From: Adineta steineri
Lineage: Eukaryota; Rotifera; Eurotatoria; Adinetida; Adinetidae
Direction of reading: 5' to 3'
Length of the DNA: 64,000 nucleotides
Assembly: GCA_905250115.1 (NCBI GenBank)
Contig: CAJNOI010000035.1
Coordinates: 124,001 to 188,000 of the forward strand
Below the pieces are notes generated by a model. It had not been told where the DNA came from and made no database searches. It saw only the letters and a program-made list of their open reading frames with translations. The position numbers and the translations under genes were made by a program. This document shows positions 1-13,392 of the stretch, piece after piece; positions within the stretch are counted from its first letter, which is position 1; each line of letters begins with the position of its first letter.

Positions 1-505
1 GTAAGCGTATGAATCATACTTCATCTTTAGAAAGATTAATCTTACATAAAAGAATACGACTCATTTTATAATTCTGTATAAATTTTATGTTTTTCTATTA
101 AAATGATAACCGTTTTTTTTATATTTCATAATAACTTGAAATATTAGTTGAATTAATTCTTATTGACAAATTTGAAAAGCATAAATTATATCGCTTGTTT
201 TCATATTTTTACATAACCATTTGCAAAAGTACGAAATAGTTCAAGTAACAAAAAACTTCATCTTACAAATATAATAACTTTGATGTTTTGTACATATCTA
301 ACAAGAAAAAAACTCAGTAAATCACACAAATTCAGACAATAACTTCAAGAATACATGTACATTACTTAATTTTTCTTATCTAACTCGATATGAAATGCAT
401 GTTAAATAACAAAAAAAAGGCACACTAACTTAACTTCCATTAACTAACTTTAACAAAATGAAAAGAAAAAACTGTAAAATCTAGATTAACAAAAATAAAA
501 AAATA
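1..505. other. Intergenic, no gene seen
   Basis: AT-rich sequence beyond the stop codon of the minus-strand ADAD-like gene; it should include that gene's 3' UTR. I see no conserved coding stretch, RNA gene or repeat. Confidence 0.5.
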
Positions 506-3500
506 TCACATAGTTATATTTCTTTGGATTGGTGGTATAGTTGATTGCCATCGAAATTGTTCGAGATGTTTCTTTTCAAATGACCAATAACCAAATTTTT
601 TCTGTTCAAGATAACTAATCATAGCACGTTTTTTCTGATGATATTCTTTTGATGTTTGTTTGAGATTATAATAACTTGAATCGGATGTAACTAATGGAAT
701 TTTTAAACGTTGACATACATGACGATATTCACTTAGAAGCACAACTTTTGATACAAGACTTGTACCACTAAAAACAACAAAGAAATTAATTTTATATAAT
801 TTAACAGAGATTTATTTCTTACCCAGTTACAGGTCGACCACTACGTGCATCAATTACTTCACCTTGAAATGAAGTTGACCATGCATAACTATAATCACAA
901 TCAAAGTCTTGTGGTTGAACAAGTGGATATTTAACACGACCTAATATATATATGAATCAAGTAAAAGAAAGCATTAGACTTTCTAATTTTACCAATCATT
1001 GGATGATGTACTCGTACAGGATCTGTTGCTTTTTCTAATCGACAACATATAGCACGTGATGTATGAGATTGTTTAAAACCACTTACTATGAATAAAATAT
1101 ATAAATAATTAGAATAGAAGTGAATGAAATCAATACATACAAAATGTAATAGAAGCAAGTTTAATCGGTTCAATGAGATTCGAAAGAAGTGCACCCTGAA
1201 CACCAAGTACATTCCATTTAAGAATTTTATCACTACATGACATAATAGCAAAACGTTGAAGAGCTGAAAAGAAAAAACAAAGAATGATTTTTATTTTGAT
1301 ATTTTTACGAAATTTACGATCAGCATCAATTGTTTCCATGCCAATTGATAATTTATATCGTAGATGACCATGTTCTGGATGTTCATAAATGGGTGCATGG
1401 CCAGCTGCTCTCATTTGTACAAGATCATAAGGAGCCATTGGTCCTAAATTGATTACAAAGTTATTAAATACAAGTTAATAGAAGAAAATACGCACATACC
1501 ATCACAATCATTTGGTAGAAATTCTCGTCCATCACCAGTAGGTGCTCCGGATATAAGTAAATGAATAGAAACATGATTTTTTAATTGAGTTTTAGTTGAA
1601 TCTTTTTCACTGGTTTCCAAAATTGATCGAATAGAACTACCATTCGCATAATTAATTAATTCACCGTATAAATATCTATAGACAAATAAAAGTTAGACTA
1701 TAAGGATTCGATTTCAAAACAAAAATTCATCTATATTTGTTGTTTATTTATCCTATACAAATGTACTTTAAAGTAACCACATCGTTCTGTTATTTCAATG
1801 AAAAGTATTTCTTCAATTATATACTGACTAATAATCTGCAGATATCTAAATAATTAATTAATGAGATTTTTGTAATCACTGATCATATAGTAATTCTGTT
1901 TGTTTTAGTTTTAGTTACTAGTGCCTTTAATGAGCTTGTATAAGTATAGTCATAGGTCTTCTCCAGCAATGTAGGGCTTATCGAATCAATTCTTGATAAA
2001 TATTACTTATTATTAAACTTACTGTATAAATGAACGTCGAGCAAGAGCTAATGCATGACAATCAAGTAATGATTCACCCATTTCACTAACACTTTCAGGG
2101 TCTGGACATCGACTACCTATACCAAAAGCTACGACACGACCAACATCTCGTTGAGCTATAGAATATAAAGAAAATATATTTTCATAAAATCATGAATACA
2201 TTTCAAAAAACGAACTTTTTTTAACAACAAAAGCTGCATAAAATCGATTATGAATTGTATCAAAAATATCCGAATGATCATTAGCTCGATTATGTTTTAT
2301 AAAATCTGCTACTGTATTGGAAATTTCTTCATATTCAGTTAATGCAACCATTGGTTTACTTGTAATAATCTACAAAATATATATACATACAAGAAATATG
2401 TCATCTAATTTTATTTACATGTGATGGTTGTTTTTTCATAAGTGCTTCTAAAGCACGTTGTGATGCACGTCGTCTTGCATCTGTAGCTGTATATGCATAA
2501 ACATCAGAAATTTTTGTTTCATCATTATCCAAAATAACCCATGATCGATATCTATATAAAAGAATTTAATTATTCTTTGACAAAAAGAAAAAATCAATAC
2601 TTACAATGTTCTTTGATCGGGATTTTTTGGATCAGGTTCACATGTTTCTGTTTTAATATCAATAGGTAACATATTTGCTTTACAATATTCTTGTAAATTT
2701 GTAATAGGATTTTCAATTTGTGATGTCAAACCAGTTGTAATACCAAAACTACTTATTGGTGTACTTGTTGAGTATTGATTCATTGATGATGGTGGTCGCC
2801 CAGATAAGACTGATTCTCTACCATACATCGTCATTGGTACTTCATTATTATTAACAAGTGGATATGGATTATTTATAGTTGATGCACGTGATAATGCACG
2901 ATCAGTATTAACACGTTGTAATGCATGTGCAACACCTTTCGATTTTAAAAGTTCATGATCACTGAATGAGAGAAAACAAAAGTTTTAGAATATTTAAAAA
3001 AATTATTTCTATACGTTGCAAGTAAATTTAATTTTTGTGTTAATTCTTCGACATTAGCTGATGTATAAAGATGTTCAGGATTATTTGATCCGTTTTCAAC
3101 GATTTTATGACCATGTCGATCAATTTTAACATCAGATATTCCTAGAAATAATTAAGTATAAGATTTTAAGAAAATAACATTGTATGCAATCTTACCGGCA
3201 AATTTTGTATCGAATGCTTCTTCATCAAGATCAAGTAATGCAGCAAATGCACGTCGTGCGCCAGCAATTTTTGCTTCTTTTTTACTTTTACCTGTACCCT
3301 ATTCATAGAAAGAAATTTTTATATATTATATAAATATTTGGTTGTTTATACTTGAGGAAATTGTACATCATCAATAGTTGCATAATTTGCATATCGATAT
3401 CCAGAACCAGTTTCTGTATATCCAATAGTTTTTTTTTGTCATAGAACAATATTCATTCAGACATTGAACAGGATTTTTTTTTTCCACGTAATAAATCTTC

Positions 3501-3699
3501 AATTATATCTGGTCCAATACGTTTTATTTGACCACCAATACGAGAACTAGAACGAACTCTAATGAGAAAATAAAGAAAATTTTATTTGAAATTATTAATT
3601 AAGAAAATATTCATACGAAGCTTGATCATTGAATGATTCAGTATAAGAAGGTCCGGCCGGCAAACGCTGCACTGCAAATGTGAAGCGATTGTCACCCAT
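506..3699 (-). CDS. ADAD/ADAR-like dsRNA-binding protein with inactive deaminase domain
   Basis: Fourteen exons can be traced: 3699-3617, 3558-3352, 3298-3196, 3141-3015, 2961-2605, 2551-2419, 2369-2216, 2155-2023, 1675-1500, 1443-1309, 1263-1141, 1085-993, 940-823, 767-506. An N-terminal dsRNA-binding domain ([10 protein letters not shown], then [20 protein letters not shown]) is followed by an adenosine deaminase domain ([26 protein letters not shown]). ADARs deaminate adenosine in dsRNA using His and two Cys as zinc ligands and a Glu proton shuttle. Here the HAE motif reads [10 protein letters not shown], so Glu is Leu, and the first zinc Cys (PCGDA in ADARs) is Thr in GAPTGDG; the second Cys (MSCSD) is kept. 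This fits the ADAD (Tenr) branch, which lacks deaminase residues and acts in germ cells in vertebrates. Exon 2 carries two A-runs that each look one base too long (3429-3437, 3474-3483), so the sequence as given is not open through the dsRBD. A splice-acceptor-like site at 3714-3715 lies just before the ATG. Confidence 0.8.
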
Positions 3700-5058
3700 T
3701 GATAAGGAAAAATCTAAAATATATCTAGAAATATATATAACAAAGATCTCGTAGTAACATTCGAATTAGTGGCAAGATTAATCTTTTGTTCCAATTAAAA
3801 ACTATAATTGTATTATTTGTATATGTAACAAAATCAATCTGAGTATACGTATATATCTCTTAGCATAATTAATTCAAGTTTGTAGAAAAAGAAATAATAA
3901 ATAGATTGATTTTAATTCCATCAATATCAAATGCTTAGTTTAAGACAATTTTTTTCACTTTATCGAACAATATCATTTATACAATGTGTCTTAAGTAGAT
4001 ATATCATTTAGTTGACTACTTTAATTTATCTATTTCCATTGTAATAAAGAAGAGGAAATTTTATCGACGTGTATAATATATCAGATATAAATAACAACTC
4101 AAGTTTAAAGAGTAAAAACCATATCAGGACATAATGTGATAGCTTCACTATAATATTACAAGAAAAGTAAATTGAGCTTTTACTTGTTCGTTAGTCTGTA
4201 ATTATTAACATGTAAAAGCTCAGTTGTCATTAATATACATATTCAATAAAATTTAAAAATATATTGTATAAAAAAGACCGGAACATTGACTTTAGTTTCA
4301 TTTATTCTAAAGTTAATTGTAGCTTCACTAATCAAAATTTTGTTATCTAAGGAAATGAGAACGTAATTGTCGAGCTTTTCAAAGTTAAAAAGTCTATAAA
4401 CATATATGAATAGACTTGAAGCGAGATATAAGCATTCGTGATAGTCATAACATGCATTATAATTCTAGATAACCTGAATATTGAATAAGAAATGTAAGAA
4501 CAGGAAATTGGTTTGAAATAAACTATAAATAGTTAACAAAGGTTTATTAGATCTAATGTCATCCTTGAAATTAAACGAGATTTGTTCACTCAAATATAAT
4601 CATTAGATACCATTGTAAAACAACATTATTCAAACCTTTAAACTACTTCTTCAATTAAAAATTTTCGATGACCCATCTACTTGAAATTTTATGACATTAT
4701 TTAGTATAAAAAAGCTTCAAGTAAAATTTCGTTCTTCCTATAATCGAATTTTTACCCGTTCCAAACCATTCAATTGAAAACTATGGATTGGTAAGTATAT
4801 AACGCCCTCTATCACGGAGAATTTTAATGAATTATAATTATTTATTTTTTTATTTTTATATAAAAAAGTTCTATAAAAATGAAAATTTTGTTCTTTTTTA
4901 AATTATTTCTAACTAAGACATACTTATGTCAGATAAAAGCCAATCATAATTAAAGGCCTACGCAGAAAACCACGTTCGCATATATAGTCTAATTTTAGTT
5001 TCTTTACGAATACAGGTAAATCTCTATTCGATTCAATCGTATTGTTTATTTGTTTATC
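3700..5058. other. Divergent intergenic region between ADAD-like gene and SURF4
   Basis: About 1.36 kb between two divergently transcribed genes, so it should hold both promoters. AT-rich with no clear coding segment. An acceptor-like pyrimidine stretch ending in CAG at about 5016, some 40 bp before the SURF4 ATG, could mark a 5' UTR intron or trans-splice site. Confidence 0.4.
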
Positions 5059-6993
<1,935 letters not shown>

Positions 6994-7731
6994 ATTAAAT
7001 AATAGAAAACAAAAACTGCATTTTTAACTTTTTTGTTCAATGTATTACATATTTTTAATCTAAAAAATAATAAGTATTTATTTAATAATTTTTGTCATGT
7101 ACTCATTTATGTTGTAGCGTTTATTTTCTATATTATTTTTGTTGTTGTTTTCTATTGTTAAATCAAACTTTATTTATATTTTATGTTAAAGAACAAAATA
7201 AATAACATCTATGTTTAATTCTAAATGTTTTTCTTTTTTATTCATTTTTTATTTCAACAATAGAAAAAAAAACAGATGTGTAAGTTTTTATTCCATTACT
7301 GTAGATATTTTCTTTAATGGATAATACATCGAAATTAAATGATTTGGTATGATATTTATTTTTATTTAGTTAATATATAAGATTTTTATAAATTAATTAT
7401 CTTGGGTTACCGGAACTTTGCCATTAACTGTTACAATTCAATTGACGAATGTCTAGGAGAGATGTTTGACAGAACAGAGAGCGAATCAAAGCGGGGTTTA
7501 TCGGTTCAAGAGTATAGTCGATTCGTTTTCGCTCTCTGGCACGTTATGTATAATAGTTATAAAGAGAGAATGAAACATTGTATAGAGATTAGATTAACTA
7601 CATAAAACAATCGGTCAAAGGTTGTAACGCATATTTTTACGAAATGAGTAATAAATCAATTAATACGATTTCGATTCTATTTGACATCATTTTTCAAGAA
7701 ATAATTTGAGTTCAGTTAGTTTTCGCTATTT
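6994..7731. other. Intergenic, SURF4 3' UTR and PBDC1 upstream region
   Basis: Contains several AATAAA-like signals (about 7196-7203) probably ending the SURF4 transcript. An open frame at 7402-7605 encodes nothing recognisable and is not treated as a gene. Confidence 0.4.
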
Positions 7732-8506
7732 ATGGCGGAAGTCCAATGAATTTTCGTTAATTGGCAAAGATCCGAAATCTCATAGTTTTAAATGAAAATA
7801 ATCTATATAATTGAATTATTTAGGGTTTGGGCGGTGCACAACAATCAGAAGGTCCACTTCCATCAACATCAGCTGAAGATTATATGAATGATGTAAATTC
7901 TATACTGTAGTTTATTTTGTAATGAATTTGTTTTATAGCCTATCCTCGAAGAACAATGGGCAATGAAAGCATTTCAACATGCTGAAACTTATTTCAATGT
8001 ACGAAACATAAAAAAGTATTTTATTCTATAAAATTTCTTTGTATTATTTAGTTACTTTGTTCCATTGAATCGAAAAAATTACGTTTAACTCGTCATGATG
8101 ATGAAATTTATTCTCGTTTTCGTGCGGTATTTCCTGATTTAAAAGTTGATATTCTCGATGAAAATCAAATAAAATCAGTTGAAGGAAAAGAAGTAAAATT
8201 GAATTAATTTTTTCAAGAAAAAAAAAATTCTTTTATTTATAAAAGTTATGGCGATCATTTTGTGAAGAATTTAAAGAATTAATTGAAGATTATAATTATG
8301 GTACACTTATACGTACTGATTCCAAAGGTGAATATAGCAGCGACAATTCCTTTCTCGGTAAAATATTTATTAATTAGAAAAATTTATTTCTATAAATAAT
8401 TTCTTTTACAGTTGTACGAATTCAATTTTATGCTATTGAAATTGCACGTAATCGTGAAGGTGCTAATGACACTATTCGTGATTCATTTGGATCGAAAAAA
8501 TTGTGA
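7732..8506 (+). CDS. PBDC1: PBDC1 (polysaccharide biosynthesis domain-containing protein 1)
   Basis: Exons 7824-7892, 7939-7998, 8052-8192, 8246-8357 and 8412-8506 are clear; a 9-nt first exon at 7732-7740 (MAE) joins in frame but uses a weak GTCC donor, so the start is uncertain. The predicted product is 161 aa. Family blocks are visible: WAMKAFQHAETYFN, LRLTRHDDEIYSRFR, FPDLKVDILD, IEDYNYGTLIRTD and IQFYAIEIARNREG, matching vertebrate PBDC1 throughout. The domain name comes from yeast homologues; no enzymatic activity is firmly known. The acidic low-complexity tail of mammalian PBDC1 is absent. An AATAAA signal lies at 8529-8534, and the next gene starts only 100 bp after the stop codon on the same strand. 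Confidence 0.9.
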
Positions 8507-8579
8507 TAAATATATATGTTGTCTTTGAAATAAAAATAAAAAGATCGAGGATGATAAGAATATATAAACAGATATAAAT

Positions 8580-8606
8580 GTTTTTTTTTCTTCGTTTCAG
8601 TTAATA
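8580..8606 (+). promoter_or_regulatory. Probable splice acceptor directly before the KICS2 start codon
   Basis: A run of T followed by ttcgtttcag ends at 8600, six bases before the ATG and 94 bases after the PBDC1 stop. There is little room for a promoter and first exon, so this is either a spliced-leader trans-splice acceptor in a two-gene operon or the end of a 5' UTR intron. Confidence 0.5.
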
Positions 8607-11517
8607 ATGACTAGATGGGATAATTTACACGAACGTTATTTTAATTATTTAGCTACGTTATCATTTGATAAAGCAAAAGAACTTTTAGTATGTTATTTAT
8701 TAGTTTTATTTTATAATTATTATTATTATTATTATAGGAAAAAGATGGAAATAAAATGAATAATGATTTTGTACAATATTTTCATATGTTAGTACAATTT
8801 GAACGTAGTTATCATAATTTCGGTTTTGTTGTTGGTCCAAAAGGAAATTTGAGTAATATAAAAAAAGATGTAAGTAGTGAATTTATTTCTATTCTCTTTC
8901 TCGTAGGGAAGAGTCCAGTAAACATAAATTGTTTGTTTGCTTGCTTATCTGTTCGCAGGATCAAAAAAACGTCGAAAATTGATTTTTCGAAAAAGACATT
9001 TCTAGAGGTATTCCGATGCAAGAACTTCGAATCTAATGCTAGTTTTTCAAAAGTCTTTGAGAAAACATTTTTTAGACAAAGGATCATTTTTTTATATAAA
9101 ATTTGACTAAATGATTTTTTGAGGTCGGGGAGCACGGATCTGATGTTCGTGTTTGCAAGTTATATAAGCAAAAGGTTCCATAGCATTGTAGAGCACTATT
9201 TCTACGAGAAAGAGCTAAGCGAGTCCTTAGACGAGCGTTACTTGTTTCATAATCAAGAATGTTTTTTTAAATAGAAATCTTTGAGTCAATGTTATTCTGA
9301 TCTTCATATGTCATTAATCGAAGGACAGGTAAAAATTAAACAAAAAAAAAATTTGTTTTTTTTATAATATATTTTAGACAAATAATAAACCGAGTAATAT
9401 GACGCAAGCGACTGTAGATGAAACAAAAGAGATAAATTATCTTCAACAATTAAATGCGGGTCTTATTACATTTCTTAGTATTCGAACAAGTCTAATGAAA
9501 TTGTACTATATGATAGTTTTATATATATAATATGTCTAATATTTTTCGTCTAAACTGTAGATATGAACAAATTTCCAGTGCAGTAAAACGTAATGAACAT
9601 AATGTTCGTTTAGAAAATTATCTTAGTGAAACAACATCTATTTCACAAATTGATATGTCTTCATTGAACATTCCTGTACTTAATCCAATTCGTTATTTAT
9701 TAAAGTAAAAAATATCTTTTAATAAATATTGTTTCTTTTTCATTGAAATTTTTAAGACATGAAATTGATTGTTTATTATTATTGATTCAATCTTATGTAT
9801 ATATTTGTGACTATCAATATATGAATGGTATATCGACATTACATCATATGCATTGTATATTAAAAGAATGGAATGATAATATTGAAAATCAACAAAATAC
9901 AAATCATCGTTTTACATTATCAAATTCAAGTCCATTGAATTTTTTTAAATCACCAACAAAACCAGCATTATATACATTTTATTTCAAATTTCATGAATTA
10001 CTTGTTGCAAAAGTAAATCATTTTTTCTATTTGATCTATATTTTAATCTTAAAAGTGTGGATTACCGTCGGCGGGGGATTTGCATGTTTGGAAAAAGACT
10101 AATATTTTGCATCCGGGCTAATTCAGACATCTGCTCATGCCTATAAGTTTAGACTAACCTGCTATTGTTAGTCATACTCATATTGTCAACAATTAGGAGG
10201 CGCGCGGGGCGTAACGTCCCCCAACCTTGAGAATCTTTTTGTTTTTTTGCTCCCGACTGTTTTAAAGATAGAAAAAAACATTTTTTCGTTCTGAATGTAA
10301 ACAAATATTTTTGCTGCACCTCTCCTGTCAACAATATAAAATTGTTCAAATAAATACTAGTCTTCATTTTTTTATTTTAGTTTACACTTTATTTTACCGA
10401 TACTCTAATTGAATATGGCGGACAAGATGCTAAAATACCAATGGGAAAAACGAATCCAGAATTTTCTGCACGTATAGCACAATTCTATCGACGTTCAAAT
10501 GTCGAATGGATAACACTTATTTTACATACAACAAAACAACAAATTAATTCTAGTCAAACGATACCAATAAGTAAAAAATAATATATTCTTTATTAAATTT
10601 TCTATGTATAATTTAATTCTATAGCTGAGAGTAATTCAAATCAATCATTACCATCTATGAATGATGATAGACCATATCAAATTATATTTAGTTATCCAAA
10701 TAAACCAAATTCAGTTTGTGTTATATTAAGAAAAATTTTCTGAAACATAATTTTTTTTTTAATTTTATAGACTGATGAAATCGTTCAACAAATCATAACA
10801 AAAGTTTCAATTAATCATGATATGCTTATTAGTGGTGAAAAAGTCTTCTATAGTGGAGATGCTGTATGTATATTTCTTTTGTCTTGTTAAAAGGATTTTT
10901 TTATCTGAGAATGTACTTACGATTCATGACTTCGAATAGAAAATTGATATTTAATTGTATAGACATGCCAAGTACTTTTAACAGGATGTATAAGAATAGT
11001 TAGTTAAAGAAAAGCTATTTTCCTGACATGATATTCTTCAAAAAATCTAGAATAACTAACCTTCTTTTTTTTCTAGTCAGAAAATATATTTTCAGTTAAT
11101 TAATTAGAAAAACTTCATACTCGTATAGACGATTTTTACGTATTTAACAAAAATTTGTCCGTAACGGTCGTGACAGCCGTACTTCGCACTTTGTGCTCTT
11201 CGTTCTTGCCTGTATTATTTTGACTACCTATGAGAAGAGAAACATGATAATCGTCCTTCAAAGTTACCTCCCAACTAATGAAAACGATTGATTTATGTAT
11301 CACTAAATGTAAATAACAAATGATTAGTCCTGTTTATTTTTAGAATCAATCAAAAACATATTTTCTTCAAAATATTGATCCTCGCATTACTCTTGTTCTC
11401 GTATTCGCATCACATCGACAAGAACGTGATACGACCATAACCAATTTTCTTAATGAATTGCTCGATCTACTTCGTGGCTCCCGACAATTATTATATTTTA
11501 AAAATGCGTCAAAATAA
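8607..11517 (+). CDS. KICS2: KICS2 (C12orf66), KICSTOR complex subunit
   Basis: Ten exons (8607-8687, 8738-8869, 9275-9328, 9378-9502, 9561-9704, 9757-10012, 10381-10570, 10625-10713, 10771-10863, 11344-11517) give 445 aa, essentially the human length. KICSTOR (KPTN, ITFG2, KICS2, SZT2) tethers GATOR1 to lysosomes and is needed for amino-acid and glucose control of mTORC1. Matching blocks include LSFDKAKELL, LLVAKFTLYFTDTL (human LLAKFSFYFHEAL), TYFLQNIDPRITLVLVFAS and ERDTTITNFLNELLDLL (human ERDSHFISFLNEVSLAL). Introns 2, 6 and 9 are long (405, 368 and 480 bp) compared with neighbours of 50-60 bp; introns 2 and 6 contain GC-richer patches that may be old insertions. It lies 100 bp downstream of PBDC1. 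Confidence 0.93.
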
Positions 11518-11594
11518 ATATTCATTTATATTTTATTTTATACATATACAAACTACATAGAAAAGAAACAAGAAAGAAACGACGCAAATAGAGT

Positions 11595-13392
11595 TTAACT
11601 AGGAATAAGTAGATATGGTAAATAAAACTGATTTGTTTGTAAAAGTAATTGTGTTAGATGATTTAACTGTTCACGAATATCTAATATTCGATTAAAACGA
11701 TGTTGTTGATCATATGAATATGTTTCATTTTCACATTGATGTAAACTTTTGAAATAAACTTGTTCAAGTGTTATTAAATCATTTTGATTAATATCTTTAT
11801 TTGTTTGATCTGAAATAAAAATTGAAATATTTTTACTTATTTATTAAAACAAAAACAAATTCAATATTTTCTTGTTTTTTTTTTCTCTTACCATATTGAA
11901 TAACAACTAAAATTGATAATAACGTAAATTCTATATCTGTTAAACGTAAATTAATTAATTGTACTAAAAAATTTAAAAACCATTCAATAGTTCCACCTGA
12001 TGATGATGATGACGATGGTGATAATGGAAGAAAATTCGCTTGTTGATATTCCATTAAACGTTGAAAACATATATTATATGATATTAAACTAACATGATTG
12101 TATTTAGTTGTTAGAAAATGACAAACAATTAATAGAATATATTTTGCCCAACGATTATTTAATATATATTGATTTAAATTTTTATCTAACGATGAATAAA
12201 ATGATAATGAACGATACCAAGTTATAAATGAATCAATTAATAACTGTGAGGTATTTTTTATTGAATGATCTGTTAATGGTACTCGACTGTGAACTAATGG
12301 TTTTAAATGATCAAATAATGTATCCAATGTTGATAATGGATCAAAATGAAGTGAAACATTTGTATTTGATTTTATACATAATGACTGATTTAATTTATTT
12401 TGTATATTTGCTCGAAGTTCAGCATCAGAAAAAACAATTTGTTCAAAATTTTTCGTCTGTAAAGGTGGACGGTTTATTTCTGTTTGTATTGCATTACCAC
12501 TTTTCTCTTTATTATACTAGAAAAATAATAGAAGAATTTTAGATAATATTTTATTTATTTAGTTTCTATTAAATGATACTTACTCTATATAATTGAGCAA
12601 CATTAGCCGGCGTTCGTCCACCAGGTGTTCGATCAAAACGAACAGCTCCAATAACCATTCCATTTGTTAGACATTTTGTAAAACGACAGTATTGACAACG
12701 ATTACGTTGTGATTTATCAATTATACATGAACCATTTCCAACACAACGATATTTTTTTTTATTTTGTACTGTTCGTTTAAAAAATCCTATATATATACAA
12801 TAAATATAATTTTTCTAGAAAATAAATTTTAAATAGAATTACAAACCTTTACAACCTTCACATGTTGCTAAACCATAATGAACTCCTGTTGCTCGATCAT
12901 GACAAACGCCACATTTCATATGTGTTCGTGCTTGCTCTCGTAAAGATCTTGGATGATTTCCAGCTAATACAGAACTTTCTTCTTCATTCTAAATTCCAAA
13001 ACAATTGAATTTAGTTTTTGTATGAAATCTTTTATATGACTTACTTGATTCGTATATTTGTTAAGTGATTGAACCATCTCATTTTCTTTTCGTTGAAGTT
13101 CATCAATATCTGGTGTAAATAAATTTTGAGAAAAATCTCCTTTAATCGATCGTGATGCTTCTTGATTATAATAATTTTCAAAATTTCGATCAATATCAAG
13201 TTCAGGTGTTGTAGATGATGATGTCCATTCATCAGAATTCGTTAAATCAATTTGATCATCATTGCCATGTTCTGATCGATTCGTACGATGTCGTTTAAGT
13301 TTAAATTTTTTATATAAATCATATTCATAATTTGGTGATGTTGCTGAAGATATAGGTGATGATGATGATTGTGATGAAGACATACTTTTCAT
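11595..13392 (-). CDS. Nuclear receptor, NR6 (HR4/GCNF)-like
   Basis: Five exons (13392-13045, 12988-12847, 12786-12584, 12516-11892, 11809-11595) give 510 aa. An N-terminal Ser/Asp/Asn-rich region precedes a two-zinc-finger DNA-binding domain: [20 protein letters not shown] with P-box CEGCKGFFKR, then [17 protein letters not shown]. The block [12 protein letters not shown] resembles the extension of insect HR4 and vertebrate GCNF (NR6), which bind extended TCAAGGTCA sites. A ligand-binding-type helical domain follows ([17 protein letters not shown] onward), interrupted by a Ser run. The C terminus ([12 protein letters not shown]) shows no acidic AF-2 helix, as in GCNF, which mainly represses. 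The start is the first ATG of exon 1; Met4 is an alternative. The gene is convergent with KICS2, with only 77 bp between stop codons. NR6 assignment is inference from the DBD; NR membership is certain. Confidence 0.88.

Noticed and set aside
7402-7605. 67-aa plus-strand open frame between SURF4 and PBDC1
   Set aside because: No domain, no family resemblance and no splice context linking it to either neighbour.
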